In this document: piece by piece, positions 35,865 through 44,390 of the stretch
Numbering within the stretch: the stretch's first letter is position 1
How the letters are laid out: each line of letters opens with the position of its first letter
Source: Marinimicrobium sp050113635
GTDB lineage: Bacteria; Pseudomonadota; Gammaproteobacteria; Pseudomonadales; Cellvibrionaceae
Length of the DNA stretch: 64,000 nt
Direction of reading: 5' to 3'
Assembly: GCF_050113635.1 (NCBI RefSeq)
Contig: NZ_JBNJLT010000004.1
Location: 62,001-126,000, forward strand
Program-made: the position numbers and the translations under genes
Notes under the pieces: model-generated
What the model saw: the letters and a program-made list of their open reading frames with translations, nothing else
What the model was told of the DNA's origin: nothing
The model's database searches: none

Positions 35865-36338
35865 TCAATTGCCTGGAACAGAGGGCTCAACCACGGCGGT
35901 GAGCTGACCTTCCAGCAGGCAGTGCCCTTCTGATTCCAGCCGGAACTGGTACATGGAGCTGCCAGTATTCTGTGCCAGAGCCCGGGCGGTAATTCGCAGC
36001 GGCGCCCGATAGTGATCCAAAGTATCGACACTGGCCTTGAGCCTGGAAGCCACCGCCAGAAAACCTTTGCCGGGTGGTTCTCCAGAAGGTTGGGAAAGAC
36101 GGGCGTGCGCCGCCATGGCCTGGGCTGCGTATTCCACCCCGGTAAAAACCGATAGGCGCCCCCGGTCGCGCAGCGGATTGCTCTCGTACAGGTGAGAGTG
36201 GGCGGAGCACTGTATACTGTCGCAATCCCACTGATCGATGGTATCAATGAGTACCATGGGAGGGCTGTGGGGTAAAAGGCTTGCGGGTAAGGGTGCGCAG
36301 GTATCCGGAGGCATAGGCAGGTTATCCATCGGGGCCAC
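35865..36338 (-). CDS. Second ApeP-like hot-dog dehydratase
   Basis: About 157 residues, start GTG 36338 or ATG 36329. The pattern LLPHSPPMVLIDTIDQWD followed later by FTGVEYAAQAMAAHARL is the ApeP/FabZ-like signature: the PHxxPMxLID opening and the EYxAQA helix. Such proteins dehydrate 3-hydroxyacyl-ACP, and in aryl polyene systems ApeP works with ApeI. This is a second copy relative to the ApeP at 59.6 kb. It forms a minus-strand operon with the phosphopantetheinyl transferase and faces a small ApeI-like gene 28 bp away on the other strand. Confidence 0.8.
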   Translation of the reverse strand: MAPMDNLPMPPDTCAPLPASLLPHSPPMVLIDTIDQWDCDSIQCSAHSHLYESNPLRDRGRLSVFTGVEYAAQAMAAHARLSQPSGEPPGKGFLAVASRLKASVDTLDHYRAPLRITARALAQNTGSSMYQFRLESEGHCLLEGQLTAVVEPSVPGN

Positions 36339-36366
36339 TGGTCATATGAGGAGCGTAGTTTAGCCG

Positions 36367-36657
36367 ATGCAAGATGAATTTTCCGTGCCTGAAGCGGCTC
36401 CCTGTGTACAGGGACATTTCCCGGGCGCACCGGTGGTTCCCGGTGCCTGGTTGTTGGCGCGTGCGGACGCCGTTTTGCGACAGGCCTACCCGGGGTGGCG
36501 AGTGTCGAGCTTCACCAAGGTCAAATTTCTGGCGCCGCTCAGGCCCGATGAATGTGCCAGGATTGAGAGGGATGACCGGGACTGGCCGCGCGTCACCCTG
36601 CGGATTATCGGCCCGTCGGGTCCGGTGCTGGGCGCGTTGGCCTCACTGGTTCGCTGA
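36367..36657 (+). CDS. Second ApeI-like small hot-dog protein
   Basis: 96 residues. VQGHFPGAPVVPGAWLLARAD and FLAPLRPDECARI are the hot-dog dehydratase pattern (HFPGxPVxPG helix). The His is the candidate catalytic residue. Short for the family (about 110-130), missing the last strand. It is divergent from the ApeP-like gene with only 28 bp between starts, suggesting the two form a heterodimeric dehydratase like ApeI:ApeP. GAGGAG at 36347-36352 lies rather far upstream. Its last 15 bp overlap the convergent DUF2141 gene. Confidence 0.75.
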   Translation: MQDEFSVPEAAPCVQGHFPGAPVVPGAWLLARADAVLRQAYPGWRVSSFTKVKFLAPLRPDECARIERDDRDWPRVTLRIIGPSGPVLGALASLVR

Positions 36658-37137
36658 AGTTTCGAGGCTTTTGAGAGTTTCGCGGCTTTTGAGAGTTTCG
36701 AGCGCCTTTTTCGGATAGCGCAGGGTAAGAGAGATTTGCTGGCCCGCTTCATCCAAAGTGAACACCGAGCGCTGAAAGTTGTGAGAGCCGCGCTTCCGGT
36801 TATCCCCAGCGCTGTGCGCAAAGGGCTCTATGGGACGTTCGCGCCGACTGGTATCCAGTCGTGTATTGTGATTCAGGTCGATAAAAGCGCGGATAGCGTA
36901 GCGCGCAGAGGGCAGACTCATGGGCAGCGTAAACTGTTCTGCCTCGGGCAGGATGACTTTTTTCCGGGCGACGGGTTCAGCCAGCCATTGGTCTCCGGTT
37001 TCGGCATAAACCGCCAGGTAGAGAGGAAAGCCGGGGAGCCGGTTGTCCTCAACGACAAGCAGCAGGGGTTCAGCCAGGGTGTTTACGGCCAGCAATAAAA
37101 GTGTGCCAAGTGCGACGATACTCGAGGATATTTTCAT
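36643..37137 (-). CDS. Exported DUF2141 family protein
   Basis: 164 residues with a signal peptide ending near NTLAE. The domain has the DUF2141 pattern (ARYAIRAFIDLNHNTRLDTS and RPIEPFAHS). Function is unknown, though DUF2141 proteins recur near membrane-lipid and carotenoid-type pigment genes. The C-terminal about 20 residues (ETLKSRETLKSLET) come from an 18-bp tandem repeat and look like a recent extension into the convergent neighbour. Confidence 0.75.
   Translation of the reverse strand: MKISSSIVALGTLLLLAVNTLAEPLLLVVEDNRLPGFPLYLAVYAETGDQWLAEPVARKKVILPEAEQFTLPMSLPSARYAIRAFIDLNHNTRLDTSRRERPIEPFAHSAGDNRKRGSHNFQRSVFTLDEAGQQISLTLRYPKKALETLKSRETLKSLETSANQ
36656..36711. repeat. Short tandem repeat, about 18-bp unit, three imperfect copies
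   Basis: The unit GAGAGTTTCGCGGCTTTT is preceded by a 17-nt variant and followed by a 20-nt variant. It lies in the 3' end of the DUF2141 gene and directly after the stop of the small hot-dog gene. Confidence 0.7.
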
Positions 37138-37254
37138 TGCAGAACCAGTAGGTTATGATAAGCCGCGTGCCAGTGTAGCACCGGTCACACGGATCGGAAA
37201 TGCTTGAAGGCTTGGGGTTTTTTGAAGCTCACAAGCGAGTGCTGCCTGGGAAGA

Positions 37255-38214
37255 ATGACAAAACACAGGACTTTATTCTTGGATAAACCAGCACCCACAG
37301 CGCGTGTTCTCGTGGTGCATTACTCGCAGACAGGGCAGTTGGATCGGGCCTTGGAATCCATGCTCCGGCCCCTTGAAGAAGACCCTGCCTGTGTGGTGGA
37401 TTACCTCAGGCTCACCCCGGTTGACCCCTACCCTTTCCCCTGGCCGCTGGTTCGCTTTATCAATGCGTTTCCGGAATCCATTCACGATTGTGGCTGTCCG
37501 CTGGTTCCGGACGAAAACCCGCGGCATGATCGCTATGATCTGGTGGTGCTCGGTTATCAGGTCTGGTTTCTCTCGCCCTCCATTCCGGTGACGGCTTTTC
37601 TACAGAGCGATATGGCCAGGCAGCTGTTGGCCGATACGCCGGTAGTGACGCTGGTGGCTTGTCGCAATATGTGGCTGCAGGCTCAGGAAAAGGTCAAAGC
37701 GCATCTTCGGCGTCTGGGTGCTTCACTGGTGGGACATGCGGCGCTGGTGGATGAATCCGGCAGCGCTGCCAGTTTCCTGTCGACCCCATTGTGGGTGTTA
37801 AGCGGTCACAAAGGGCCTTTCTGGTTTGGCATTCCCCGCGCCGGTGTTTCGCAGTCGGACATTGCCCGGGCCGACCGTTTTGGCGTTGCATTGCGTGAGC
37901 GGCTGCGAGGCGATCAGCTGCTGGACACCGGAGTCTGGCAGGGGCTTGGTGCCGTGCACATTAATGACAAACTGATTGCCAGTGAGAAAATTGCCACCCG
38001 CAGCTTTTATGTATGGGGTAAGTTATTTCTGGCCTGTGGTGGACCGGATGCCTGGCTGCGCAAGCCCCTGGCACTCATTTACGCGGTGTTTCTGATTACC
38101 ATGATTCTTACCGTAGTCCCTGCCAGCGCTCTGCTAAAAAAACTGTTCGCGCCGTTACTGCGACGCCGTACCGCCCGGCAGCGAGCCTATTACTCCTGGC
38201 CCTCCGGGGAATAA
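37255..38214 (+). CDS. darA: DarA-like dialkylresorcinol aromatase (flavodoxin fold)
   Basis: About 319 residues from ATG 37255; the frame is open to 37204. VLVVHYSQTGQLDRALESML is a flavodoxin-type FMN phosphate loop and DLVVLGYQVWFLSPS the following flavin loop. A hydrophobic segment near residue 285 (LALIYAVFLITMILTVVP) suggests membrane association. The family is annotated in databases as dialkylresorcinol condensing enzyme DarA; published work assigns DarB the condensation and DarA the aromatisation of the cyclohexanedione. The gene precedes the darB ketosynthase in the same direction. Confidence 0.8.
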   Translation: MTKHRTLFLDKPAPTARVLVVHYSQTGQLDRALESMLRPLEEDPACVVDYLRLTPVDPYPFPWPLVRFINAFPESIHDCGCPLVPDENPRHDRYDLVVLGYQVWFLSPSIPVTAFLQSDMARQLLADTPVVTLVACRNMWLQAQEKVKAHLRRLGASLVGHAALVDESGSAASFLSTPLWVLSGHKGPFWFGIPRAGVSQSDIARADRFGVALRERLRGDQLLDTGVWQGLGAVHINDKLIASEKIATRSFYVWGKLFLACGGPDAWLRKPLALIYAVFLITMILTVVPASALLKKLFAPLLRRRTARQRAYYSWPSGE

Positions 38215-38269
38215 ACCTCCAGGGAATAAAATCTAGGCGATTTCCCAATCTATCGAAGAACGGCTTTTT

Positions 38270-39421
38270 ATGAATGATTTCTCGGCTTACATCACGGGGT
38301 CCAGCCAGTTTTTGCCCAACGACCCGGTGGACAATGACACCATGGAAGCTCGGCTCGGCTATGTGAACGGACGGCCTTCACGGGCCCGCAAACTGGTGCT
38401 GCGCAACAATGGTATTCGCACCCGCTATTATGCGATTGACCCGGTTACCGGTCGGCCTAACTATACCAATGCCCAGCTTTGCGCCAGGGCTGTCGCCGGT
38501 CTTGTCGATGATCACCATGCACTGGAAAATATCGAGTGCCTGGTGGCTGCGACCAGCCTGCCGGATCAACTGATGCCCGGACATGCTTCTATGGTACACG
38601 GCGATCTGGGCTGTCCTCCCTGCGAGGTGGCCAGTACCGCCGGTGTTTGTGTCAGTGGTATGGCGGCGCTCAAGTACGCCTACCTGAATGTGCTCTCCGG
38701 GAGCTGTAATACGGCTGTGGCCGCGGCCTCTGAAGCCGCTTCAAGGGTGATGCGCGGCGAATGTTTTGAGCCGGAAATTGCCCACAAAGTCGAACAGCTG
38801 GAACACAAGCCGGAGCTGGCCTTTGAAAAAGATTTTTTGCGCTGGATGCTCTCTGACGGAGCCGGTGCGCTGCTGGTACAGCGACAGCCGGTGCCTGGCC
38901 GCACCGCATTGAAGATTCACTGGCTCGATATCTATTCCTATGCCAATGAAATGAGTGCCTGTATGTACGCCGGGGCACGCAAAGAAGCGGATGGCCATCT
39001 TACTGGCTGGGCAGAGGTGAATGGTGATACCCGGGACAGGGAGGGCTTTTTGTCGGTTAAACAAGATGTGAAGCAGCTGAATGAACATATCACCGAGTAC
39101 ACGGCAACTCGCGCCCTGACCTGGTTACAGCAGCGCCGGGGATTGCGCCCAGGGGAAGTGGAACACTTTCTGCCGCACTTCTCTTCCCACTATTTCCGTG
39201 ATCGCCTTCACGAGTCCATGAAACGGGCCGATTTTGATATTCCGCAGGAGCGCTGGTTTACCAACTTGTCTGAGAAGGGTAATACCGGCTCGGCCTCCAT
39301 CTATATCATGCTCGACGATTTGCTGCGTTCCGGTCGCTTGCGCGCGGGTGAAAAAATACTCTGCTACGTTCCTGAAAGCGGCCGCTTTTCGGTTGCGTAT
39401 ATGTTATTGGAAGTGGCCTGA
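38270..39421 (+). CDS. darB: DarB-like ketosynthase
   Basis: 383 residues of the KAS III/thiolase fold. ITGSSQFLPNDPVDNDTME and the NNGIRTRYYA motif open it. The active-site Cys lies in STAGVCVSGMAALKYAY, the His in HFLPHFSSHYF and the Asn near SEKGNTGSASIYIML. This pattern matches DarB, which condenses two acyl units into a 2,5-dialkylcyclohexane-1,3-dione. Together with darA it defines the resorcinol arm of the cluster. The lone phosphopantetheine-dependent ACP at 42.9 kb is a candidate donor carrier. Confidence 0.86.
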   Translation: MNDFSAYITGSSQFLPNDPVDNDTMEARLGYVNGRPSRARKLVLRNNGIRTRYYAIDPVTGRPNYTNAQLCARAVAGLVDDHHALENIECLVAATSLPDQLMPGHASMVHGDLGCPPCEVASTAGVCVSGMAALKYAYLNVLSGSCNTAVAAASEAASRVMRGECFEPEIAHKVEQLEHKPELAFEKDFLRWMLSDGAGALLVQRQPVPGRTALKIHWLDIYSYANEMSACMYAGARKEADGHLTGWAEVNGDTRDREGFLSVKQDVKQLNEHITEYTATRALTWLQQRRGLRPGEVEHFLPHFSSHYFRDRLHESMKRADFDIPQERWFTNLSEKGNTGSASIYIMLDDLLRSGRLRAGEKILCYVPESGRFSVAYMLLEVA

Positions 39422-39438
39422 TCAGCCGGAGGTCAGCG

Positions 39439-39837
39439 GTGGACATTGATGAGGTTCCGCAGGACAAGAGCAGCACCTATGCCGGCCACAAAAAAGTCCT
39501 TTATGCCCGGGATCGTGATGGACGCTACACATCGGTGTCATCATCGGGCTGGGAGGTTGAAGCCCGGGCGACCCTCGATGCGGTGGAGCAATACCGTGAT
39601 CTGGCCCGGCAAGCACTGGAAGCAGTGCGGGCCGGGCGCCGCTCACCACTGTATTACCACCTGTATAGCGCCCGAATGGAACCGGCCCTGCTGGCGAGCA
39701 TGGCAGGTGTTGGCCGGTTGCGCCTGTGGTGGCACTTGAAGCCGGGGCCCTTCGAGCGTTTGTCCGAGATTCAGCGCAAGCGTTATGCCGAGGTGTTGAA
39801 CCTTTCCGTTGAGCAATTGAGTCAGGTGCCGGAGTAA
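39439..39837 (+). CDS. Small unknown protein between darB and the BtrH-like gene
   Basis: 132 residues from GTG 39439. Basic and helical; no signal peptide or membrane segment. The first part (GHKKVLYARDRDGRYTSVSS) looks like a small beta-hairpin. The last 35 residues (PFERLSEIQRKRYAEVLNLS) recall a helix-turn-helix fold. I do not recognise it. It ends 2 nt before the BtrH-like start, so it is in the same operon and may act as its partner or regulate the cluster. Confidence 0.65.
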   Translation: MDIDEVPQDKSSTYAGHKKVLYARDRDGRYTSVSSSGWEVEARATLDAVEQYRDLARQALEAVRAGRRSPLYYHLYSARMEPALLASMAGVGRLRLWWHLKPGPFERLSEIQRKRYAEVLNLSVEQLSQVPE

Positions 39838-39839
39838 GC

Positions 39840-40847
39840 ATGACCGATTTTCATCACCAGCAGGCTGCGCATTGTGAAAGCGGCGTCGCTGCGGCGTTGT
39901 TTACCCGGGCGGGTTTGCCCTTGTCCGAGCCAATGGCACTGGGCCTGGCCAATGCCCTGGCCTTTGCCTATATCCCGTTGGTAAAACTGGCGGGCCAGCC
40001 ACTGGTTGCCTACCGGTTGCCGCCGAAGTTTATCATCAAAGGGCTGTGCAAGCGCCTGGGGGCAAAAGTGTGCTTCCGCTCTTTTCGGGACCCTTTGGCG
40101 GGCGCTCAGGCTCTGGATGATGCTCTGGCGGCGGGTTCCCTGGTCGGTTTGCAGACCTCTGTCTACTATCTGCCTTACTTTCCTGAAGAAATGCGTTTTC
40201 ATTTCAATGCCCACAATCTGCTGGTTTATGGTCGTGACGGGAATGATTATCGGGTCAGTGACCCGGTGTTCGAAGAGCCGGTCACCGTCTCGGGCCGGGC
40301 GCTGAACAAAGCGCGCTTTGTCCGTGGACCCCTGGCACCAAAGGGGCTGATGTACCATATTGAATCGATACCGAAGCAGATGGATTATCGGGTATTGGTT
40401 CCAGAGGCGATTGCGCGCAATGTTCGGGTGATGCTGAGTGCGCCCCTGCCGGTGATTGGTATTCGCGGTATCCGGTTTCTGGCGCGCCGAATTGAGCGGC
40501 TCAAAGGCTCGGTTCGGGAACAACGGTTGTTCCTGGGGCATATTGTTCGCATGCAGGAGGAAATTGGTACCGGGGGTGCCGGATTCCGCTTTATGTATGC
40601 CTCGTTTTTGCAGGAAGCAGCCGAACGGCTGGAAGAGGAAAATCTGGAGCAGGCATCGCGGGCAATGACGGCGGTGGGTGATCTCTGGAGGGAGTTTGCG
40701 CTTGCGCTGGTCAAAGAGTGTCGGAATCCAGAGACGCTGGATCGAGCCACTCTGGCCGATGCCTTGCGGTGCTGCGCCGCTGCCGAGGAACAAGTTTGGC
40801 AGGATCTACGCTACTGGTCGCGTCGGGGCAGATCCTCTAAAAACTGA
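39840..40847 (+). CDS. BtrH-type cysteine acyltransferase (C39-peptidase-like)
   Basis: 335 residues. The N-terminal BtrH/DUF4872-type domain has AAHCESGVAAALF with the candidate nucleophile Cys12, HFNAHNLLVYGR with the candidate His and VSDPVF with the Asp, the C39-like triad. The C-terminal half is helical. BtrH of butirosin biosynthesis transfers an acyl group from an ACP to an amine of the aglycone. Here the same chemistry could pass the aryl polyene acyl chain from ACP to the resorcinol hydroxyl. That role is inference from family and position. Its end overlaps the convergent degenerate ketosynthase by 11 bp. Confidence 0.78.
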   Translation: MTDFHHQQAAHCESGVAAALFTRAGLPLSEPMALGLANALAFAYIPLVKLAGQPLVAYRLPPKFIIKGLCKRLGAKVCFRSFRDPLAGAQALDDALAAGSLVGLQTSVYYLPYFPEEMRFHFNAHNLLVYGRDGNDYRVSDPVFEEPVTVSGRALNKARFVRGPLAPKGLMYHIESIPKQMDYRVLVPEAIARNVRVMLSAPLPVIGIRGIRFLARRIERLKGSVREQRLFLGHIVRMQEEIGTGGAGFRFMYASFLQEAAERLEEENLEQASRAMTAVGDLWREFALALVKECRNPETLDRATLADALRCCAAAEEQVWQDLRYWSRRGRSSKN

Positions 40848-41766
40848 TGGGAATAGCGGCGTAAGGAGGTTGGTCGCTCCGCGCAATGTGCACCCTTAGT
40901 CCCATACCCGTTTGCTCTTTAGTCCCCGATCCCTTGCCGGCATTGGCGGTCGTGCCCAGTGCCGTTAAGGTGTCTCCAACGAGCGATGTGAGCGCAGCTC
41001 CAGAAAAAGTTCCATGAGGACAACCGCCTTCGGGCGCAAAGCTCTGGCAGACAAGGCCGAGGGCATTGAACAGAGCCCGTTCAATGGTATCCGGTATGAA
41101 ACTGGTCTGAACCCGGGCACTGGCTGGCAAAACAGAAAGCCAGCGGTGCAGTTCCTCCAGAGTGGAAAACCATTGTGGCTGCTCCAGATCAAGACCGTCG
41201 TCAGACTGGGGTTCAAGCAGTAACCAGTGGCTGCCCTCATACAGGGCGAGACAAGGTTCCCTAACCTCCAACCGCTCAAGGTGCTGAGTGGTAGGGGGCA
41301 CCACTTCATCAAACCCACCCACCAGCGCGGTGCTGATTCTCCCCAGCTTTAGATCGAGCCAAGCGTGCAGTACGGCGGCTTCAAATGATAGCTGCTCCTG
41401 GGAAACTACCAATGCTCCGCCGTTGATGCCCAGTAATTGGGTCAGATAATAACCGGCGGAGTTACCCAGAGTGTTGACAAAGTGCATGGGCTTAGGTGGA
41501 AGCCCAAGCGCTTCGGTGTGCCTCATACTCGTGGCTGTGGTGCTTACAGCACCGCTTCGGGTGGCGATGTAGACCCCGGTTTCGACCGGCAGGGTCCGGT
41601 CTTCCACACAGCCCAATGCGCCGGCGAGGCAAAGTTGGATGTAGCGGTCGATACGTCGCACACGCTGGCCGCACCAATGGGTAATCAGTGGATTGAGGTC
41701 GGGCAGTTCGGGAGCTGGCTGGTTGGCTACCCGATGCAACAGGGAGTAGTGAGCAACCAGCTTCAA
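40837..41766 (-). CDS. Degenerate ketosynthase, probable partner of the adjacent KS
   Basis: 309 residues, ketosynthase fold, shorter than an active KS (about 400). The nucleophile-elbow region reads LVVSQEQLSFEAA, with Gln near the Cys position, as in chain-length factors. Other KS landmarks (HFVNTLGNSAGYYLTQL, GGCPHGTFSGAALTSL) are partly preserved. It overlaps the active KS gene upstream by 4 nt, and the pair probably forms a heterodimer. It is distinct from the small chain-length factor gene (apeC-like) at 45.6 kb. Confidence 0.75.
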   Translation of the reverse strand: MKLVAHYSLLHRVANQPAPELPDLNPLITHWCGQRVRRIDRYIQLCLAGALGCVEDRTLPVETGVYIATRSGAVSTTATSMRHTEALGLPPKPMHFVNTLGNSAGYYLTQLLGINGGALVVSQEQLSFEAAVLHAWLDLKLGRISTALVGGFDEVVPPTTQHLERLEVREPCLALYEGSHWLLLEPQSDDGLDLEQPQWFSTLEELHRWLSVLPASARVQTSFIPDTIERALFNALGLVCQSFAPEGGCPHGTFSGAALTSLVGDTLTALGTTANAGKGSGTKEQTGMGLRVHIARSDQPPYAAIPISF

Positions 41767-42935
41767 GGCCCATGCCCTCCTGGTGGCTGGCGGTGGTCAA
41801 CAATCAAGGCGTTATTGTTTCCCCCAAATGCGAAACAGTTGAACAGGTAGGGTCCCTCGGGGGCTGCACAGCCGGTCTCGGCGAGAGGCATGGCCAACTC
41901 CGGGTCGGGTGTGATGTCCGGGCGGGCCGGGCACCCTTGCCGTTCCAGGCAGCCCAGCGTCAGGGCCAGCTCCAAGGCACCACAGGCGCCGAGGGTATGG
42001 CCCACCCAGGGCTTGAGCGCAAAGGCCGCCGGGCAGTGCTCGCCCAGTAGGTGCCGCACAGCAGCGGCTTCGGAGGCGTCATTCTTTAGCGAGGCGGTGC
42101 CATGGAGCTTGATGCCCACCAAGGCATCGACTTCAATGTGGCTGTTTGCCAGTGCCTCGGAAATCACGCGTGCCAGTTGTCGCCCATCGGTATGGGCAGC
42201 GGTCAGACTGTGGTTGTCGGTACCGGAAGCGCCTCCAAGGAGCTGCCACTGGGGCCGGTGCGGTTCGAGGGGCTCGCGGCTAAGCACGACGGCACCGAGT
42301 CCTTCTCCGAGAATTAGTCCGTCGCGCGCTCTGGCAAACGGTCGCATGGCCTGTGAGGGTGAAATCAGCCCGAGGCTGTAAAAACCCAAAAGGCTAGTGT
42401 TATTGAAACATTCCAATCCAAGCACTAGCGCATGATCCACAAGCCCGGCCTGAATCATCCGGTGTCCATACAAAAGGGCATTGGAGGAGGAGGTGCAAGC
42501 TGTGCTGTAGGTTTGGGACAATGGTGATAAACCAAAGTGCTCCCTTAGCCGTTGGGTGAGCTTGCCGTAGCCGATAATCGGCATGGGCAACGCCTGCTCG
42601 CTCCGTTGGGCAAGGTCACTCCGGTAACGCTGCTCGGATACGCCGACATCAAAGGAGGAAGAACCGATGAGCAACGCAGTGCGTTGGCGCGCCCCGGCCT
42701 GTTTGAGTGGGCGAGATTGCAGAAGATGCTCACAGCGCTGTTCCAGATAATGATAAAGCCCATCACTGATCGGGGAGCCAGACATTGAAAAATAGGGGAG
42801 ACACAGCGGTTCGCACAGCCACTCAAGTGGCACGGATGACAGGGCATTCCTGCCTGCCAGCAGGGCATCCACCCCGGTATTCAGGTCTGGGCCCAGTGCG
42901 CAGTGGGCGTCGAGGTTGTGAATGTAGGTGGGCAT
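41763..42935 (-). CDS. Beta-ketoacyl-ACP synthase (left set)
   Basis: 390 residues with a complete Cys-His-His triad: Cys in TYSTACTSSSNALLY, His in KLHGTASLKND, His in VGHTLGACGALELAL. FabF-like type II KS. It lies between an ACP gene and a degenerate KS in a minus-strand operon, and overlaps both. Its role may be building the alkyl or polyene chain for the DarB product; the main aryl polyene KS genes lie at 58.4 and 60.8 kb. Confidence 0.88.
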   Translation of the reverse strand: MPTYIHNLDAHCALGPDLNTGVDALLAGRNALSSVPLEWLCEPLCLPYFSMSGSPISDGLYHYLEQRCEHLLQSRPLKQAGARQRTALLIGSSSFDVGVSEQRYRSDLAQRSEQALPMPIIGYGKLTQRLREHFGLSPLSQTYSTACTSSSNALLYGHRMIQAGLVDHALVLGLECFNNTSLLGFYSLGLISPSQAMRPFARARDGLILGEGLGAVVLSREPLEPHRPQWQLLGGASGTDNHSLTAAHTDGRQLARVISEALANSHIEVDALVGIKLHGTASLKNDASEAAAVRHLLGEHCPAAFALKPWVGHTLGACGALELALTLGCLERQGCPARPDITPDPELAMPLAETGCAAPEGPYLFNCFAFGGNNNALIVDHRQPPGGHGP

Positions 42936-43201
42936 TAATCACGCGCCTGGACAATCGTCTGTGCCAGCGTATTGATGGACTTCAGTGCCCGCCGGGCTGC
43001 TGCGGAGCCTTCAATGCGAACGCCGTATTGTTGCTTGATGGCCATGCAGATTTGTAGCACATCAAGGGAGTCCAGATCGAACCGTTCACTGAGCAGCGGC
43101 GCATCGTCGGAAATGTCGTGGGCCTCCCAGTCTTTATCGCACTCTTCAATAATCAGAATTTTCAGAGCATGTTTCAAATTGTCAGTCATGGCTTCAGTCA
43201 T
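42935..43201 (-). CDS. Acyl carrier protein (left set)
   Basis: 88 residues. The phosphopantetheine Ser lies in ERFDLDSLDVLQI, the DSL motif of type II ACPs. Overlaps the KS stop-to-start by 1 nt and the upstream permease gene by 8 nt. Dedicated carrier for this part of the cluster is inferred. Confidence 0.88.
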   Translation of the reverse strand: MTEAMTDNLKHALKILIIEECDKDWEAHDISDDAPLLSERFDLDSLDVLQICMAIKQQYGVRIEGSAAARRALKSINTLAQTIVQARD

Positions 43202-44390
43202 TGTGGTTGCCTCGTTTCATCAGGCTGACAGCCGTCAGCCCCATTAGCCCCGAGGCGATTAGCATGAGAGCGCTGTTCGGCAGGGTGTCAGTCAGGCCAC
43301 CGCCGCGAACCAATACCTCGAGAAAGCCATCGAGTGACCAAGCCAGAGGCGATAGCAGAGACAAGGTTTGCATGGGTGGAGGCATGACAAACGCAGGCAC
43401 CATGATACCGCCGAGAGCGGCGGCGAGAATATTAAAGGCCCCGCTGGCCACGGTGGCCTGCTCAACGGAGCGTGCCAGAGCGGCGATCAGGCTGGCCAGG
43501 GACAGCGCCGTCAAACTGGTGCACAGCCCTATAATGGCCAGTGCCGACACGGAGACACCCTGCCAGGATAGACCTTGGGCGCCGAGAAGGGGCAGCAGCC
43601 AGGTGCCGATGGCCAGCATCGCTGTTAGCTGGAGGAGATTGACCGCCAGGTAAGGCAACAGCTTTGCGCCACAGAAATGCCAGGGGGATACCCCCAGGGC
43701 GTGCAGACGCATCAGGGTCCGGTTCTGTCGCTCCTGCACCACGGTAGTGGAAATCGGGATGGCGATAAAGAACATGGCGAAAATCAGCCAGGCGGAGACG
43801 CTCTGTTGTACGGCACTGGGTTGTGCTTGACTGGACTGTGCCTGGGTTTGCGGGCTGGCGATTCGAATAAAGTGCTCTCGCAACAACTCGTGTTTGGCGT
43901 AGTCGCGTCCGTAACCCAGGTCTTCGGCAATGATCAGTGTATTGAAGTAACCAAAGGCTTCACGTATGCCAGCGGCAATCAGCCATTGATGGCGGGGTGG
44001 CAGTTCTGGAGCAAAGCGCACTTCTACCCCGGCGCTCAGGGTGCTGTTCTCCACGACAGCATCTTCCAGAGCAGAGTCGAAGGTAGCCAGAACTTTAACC
44101 TCAAACAGATCGTCCCGGGTACTGAGTGGGGGCTGGCTCTCACTCAGCCTTGTCTTTAGCTGTGGGTGGCGCTGCAACTCTTCGATAAAGCGCTGCGCAT
44201 TGGGTGACTCGGTCTCCAGAACAATTCGCCCGCCAAGCGGGCTGTCTCCCCGATGGTCAAAGTGTTCCTGCAACGCCAGAGACATGATCAGGATAAAGAG
44301 CGTGGGCATGGCGAACAGCAACAGGAGCGCGTGCCAGTCTCTGAGCAACAGGCTCAGCTCTTTGCGCAAGGACGCGAGAAAGCCGCTCAT
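43194..44390 (-). CDS. ABC-2 type transporter permease
   Basis: 398 residues. One membrane segment near the N-terminus (LLLLFAMPTLFILIMSLAL), then a large extracytoplasmic loop (about 40-180) and five further segments between about 185 and 390, the layout of ABC-2/YhhJ-type exporters. It overlaps the ATPase gene by 4 nt. Together they form an exporter for the cluster product or a lipid-linked intermediate. Confidence 0.88.
   Translation of the reverse strand: MSGFLASLRKELSLLLRDWHALLLLFAMPTLFILIMSLALQEHFDHRGDSPLGGRIVLETESPNAQRFIEELQRHPQLKTRLSESQPPLSTRDDLFEVKVLATFDSALEDAVVENSTLSAGVEVRFAPELPPRHQWLIAAGIREAFGYFNTLIIAEDLGYGRDYAKHELLREHFIRIASPQTQAQSSQAQPSAVQQSVSAWLIFAMFFIAIPISTTVVQERQNRTLMRLHALGVSPWHFCGAKLLPYLAVNLLQLTAMLAIGTWLLPLLGAQGLSWQGVSVSALAIIGLCTSLTALSLASLIAALARSVEQATVASGAFNILAAALGGIMVPAFVMPPPMQTLSLLSPLAWSLDGFLEVLVRGGGLTDTLPNSALMLIASGLMGLTAVSLMKRGNHND

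Noticed and set aside
35864..36430. N-terminal 189-codon extension of the phosphopantetheinyl transferase frame
   Set aside because: It is the ApeP-like dehydratase read in another frame; protein similarity to the transferase family begins only after 35863.
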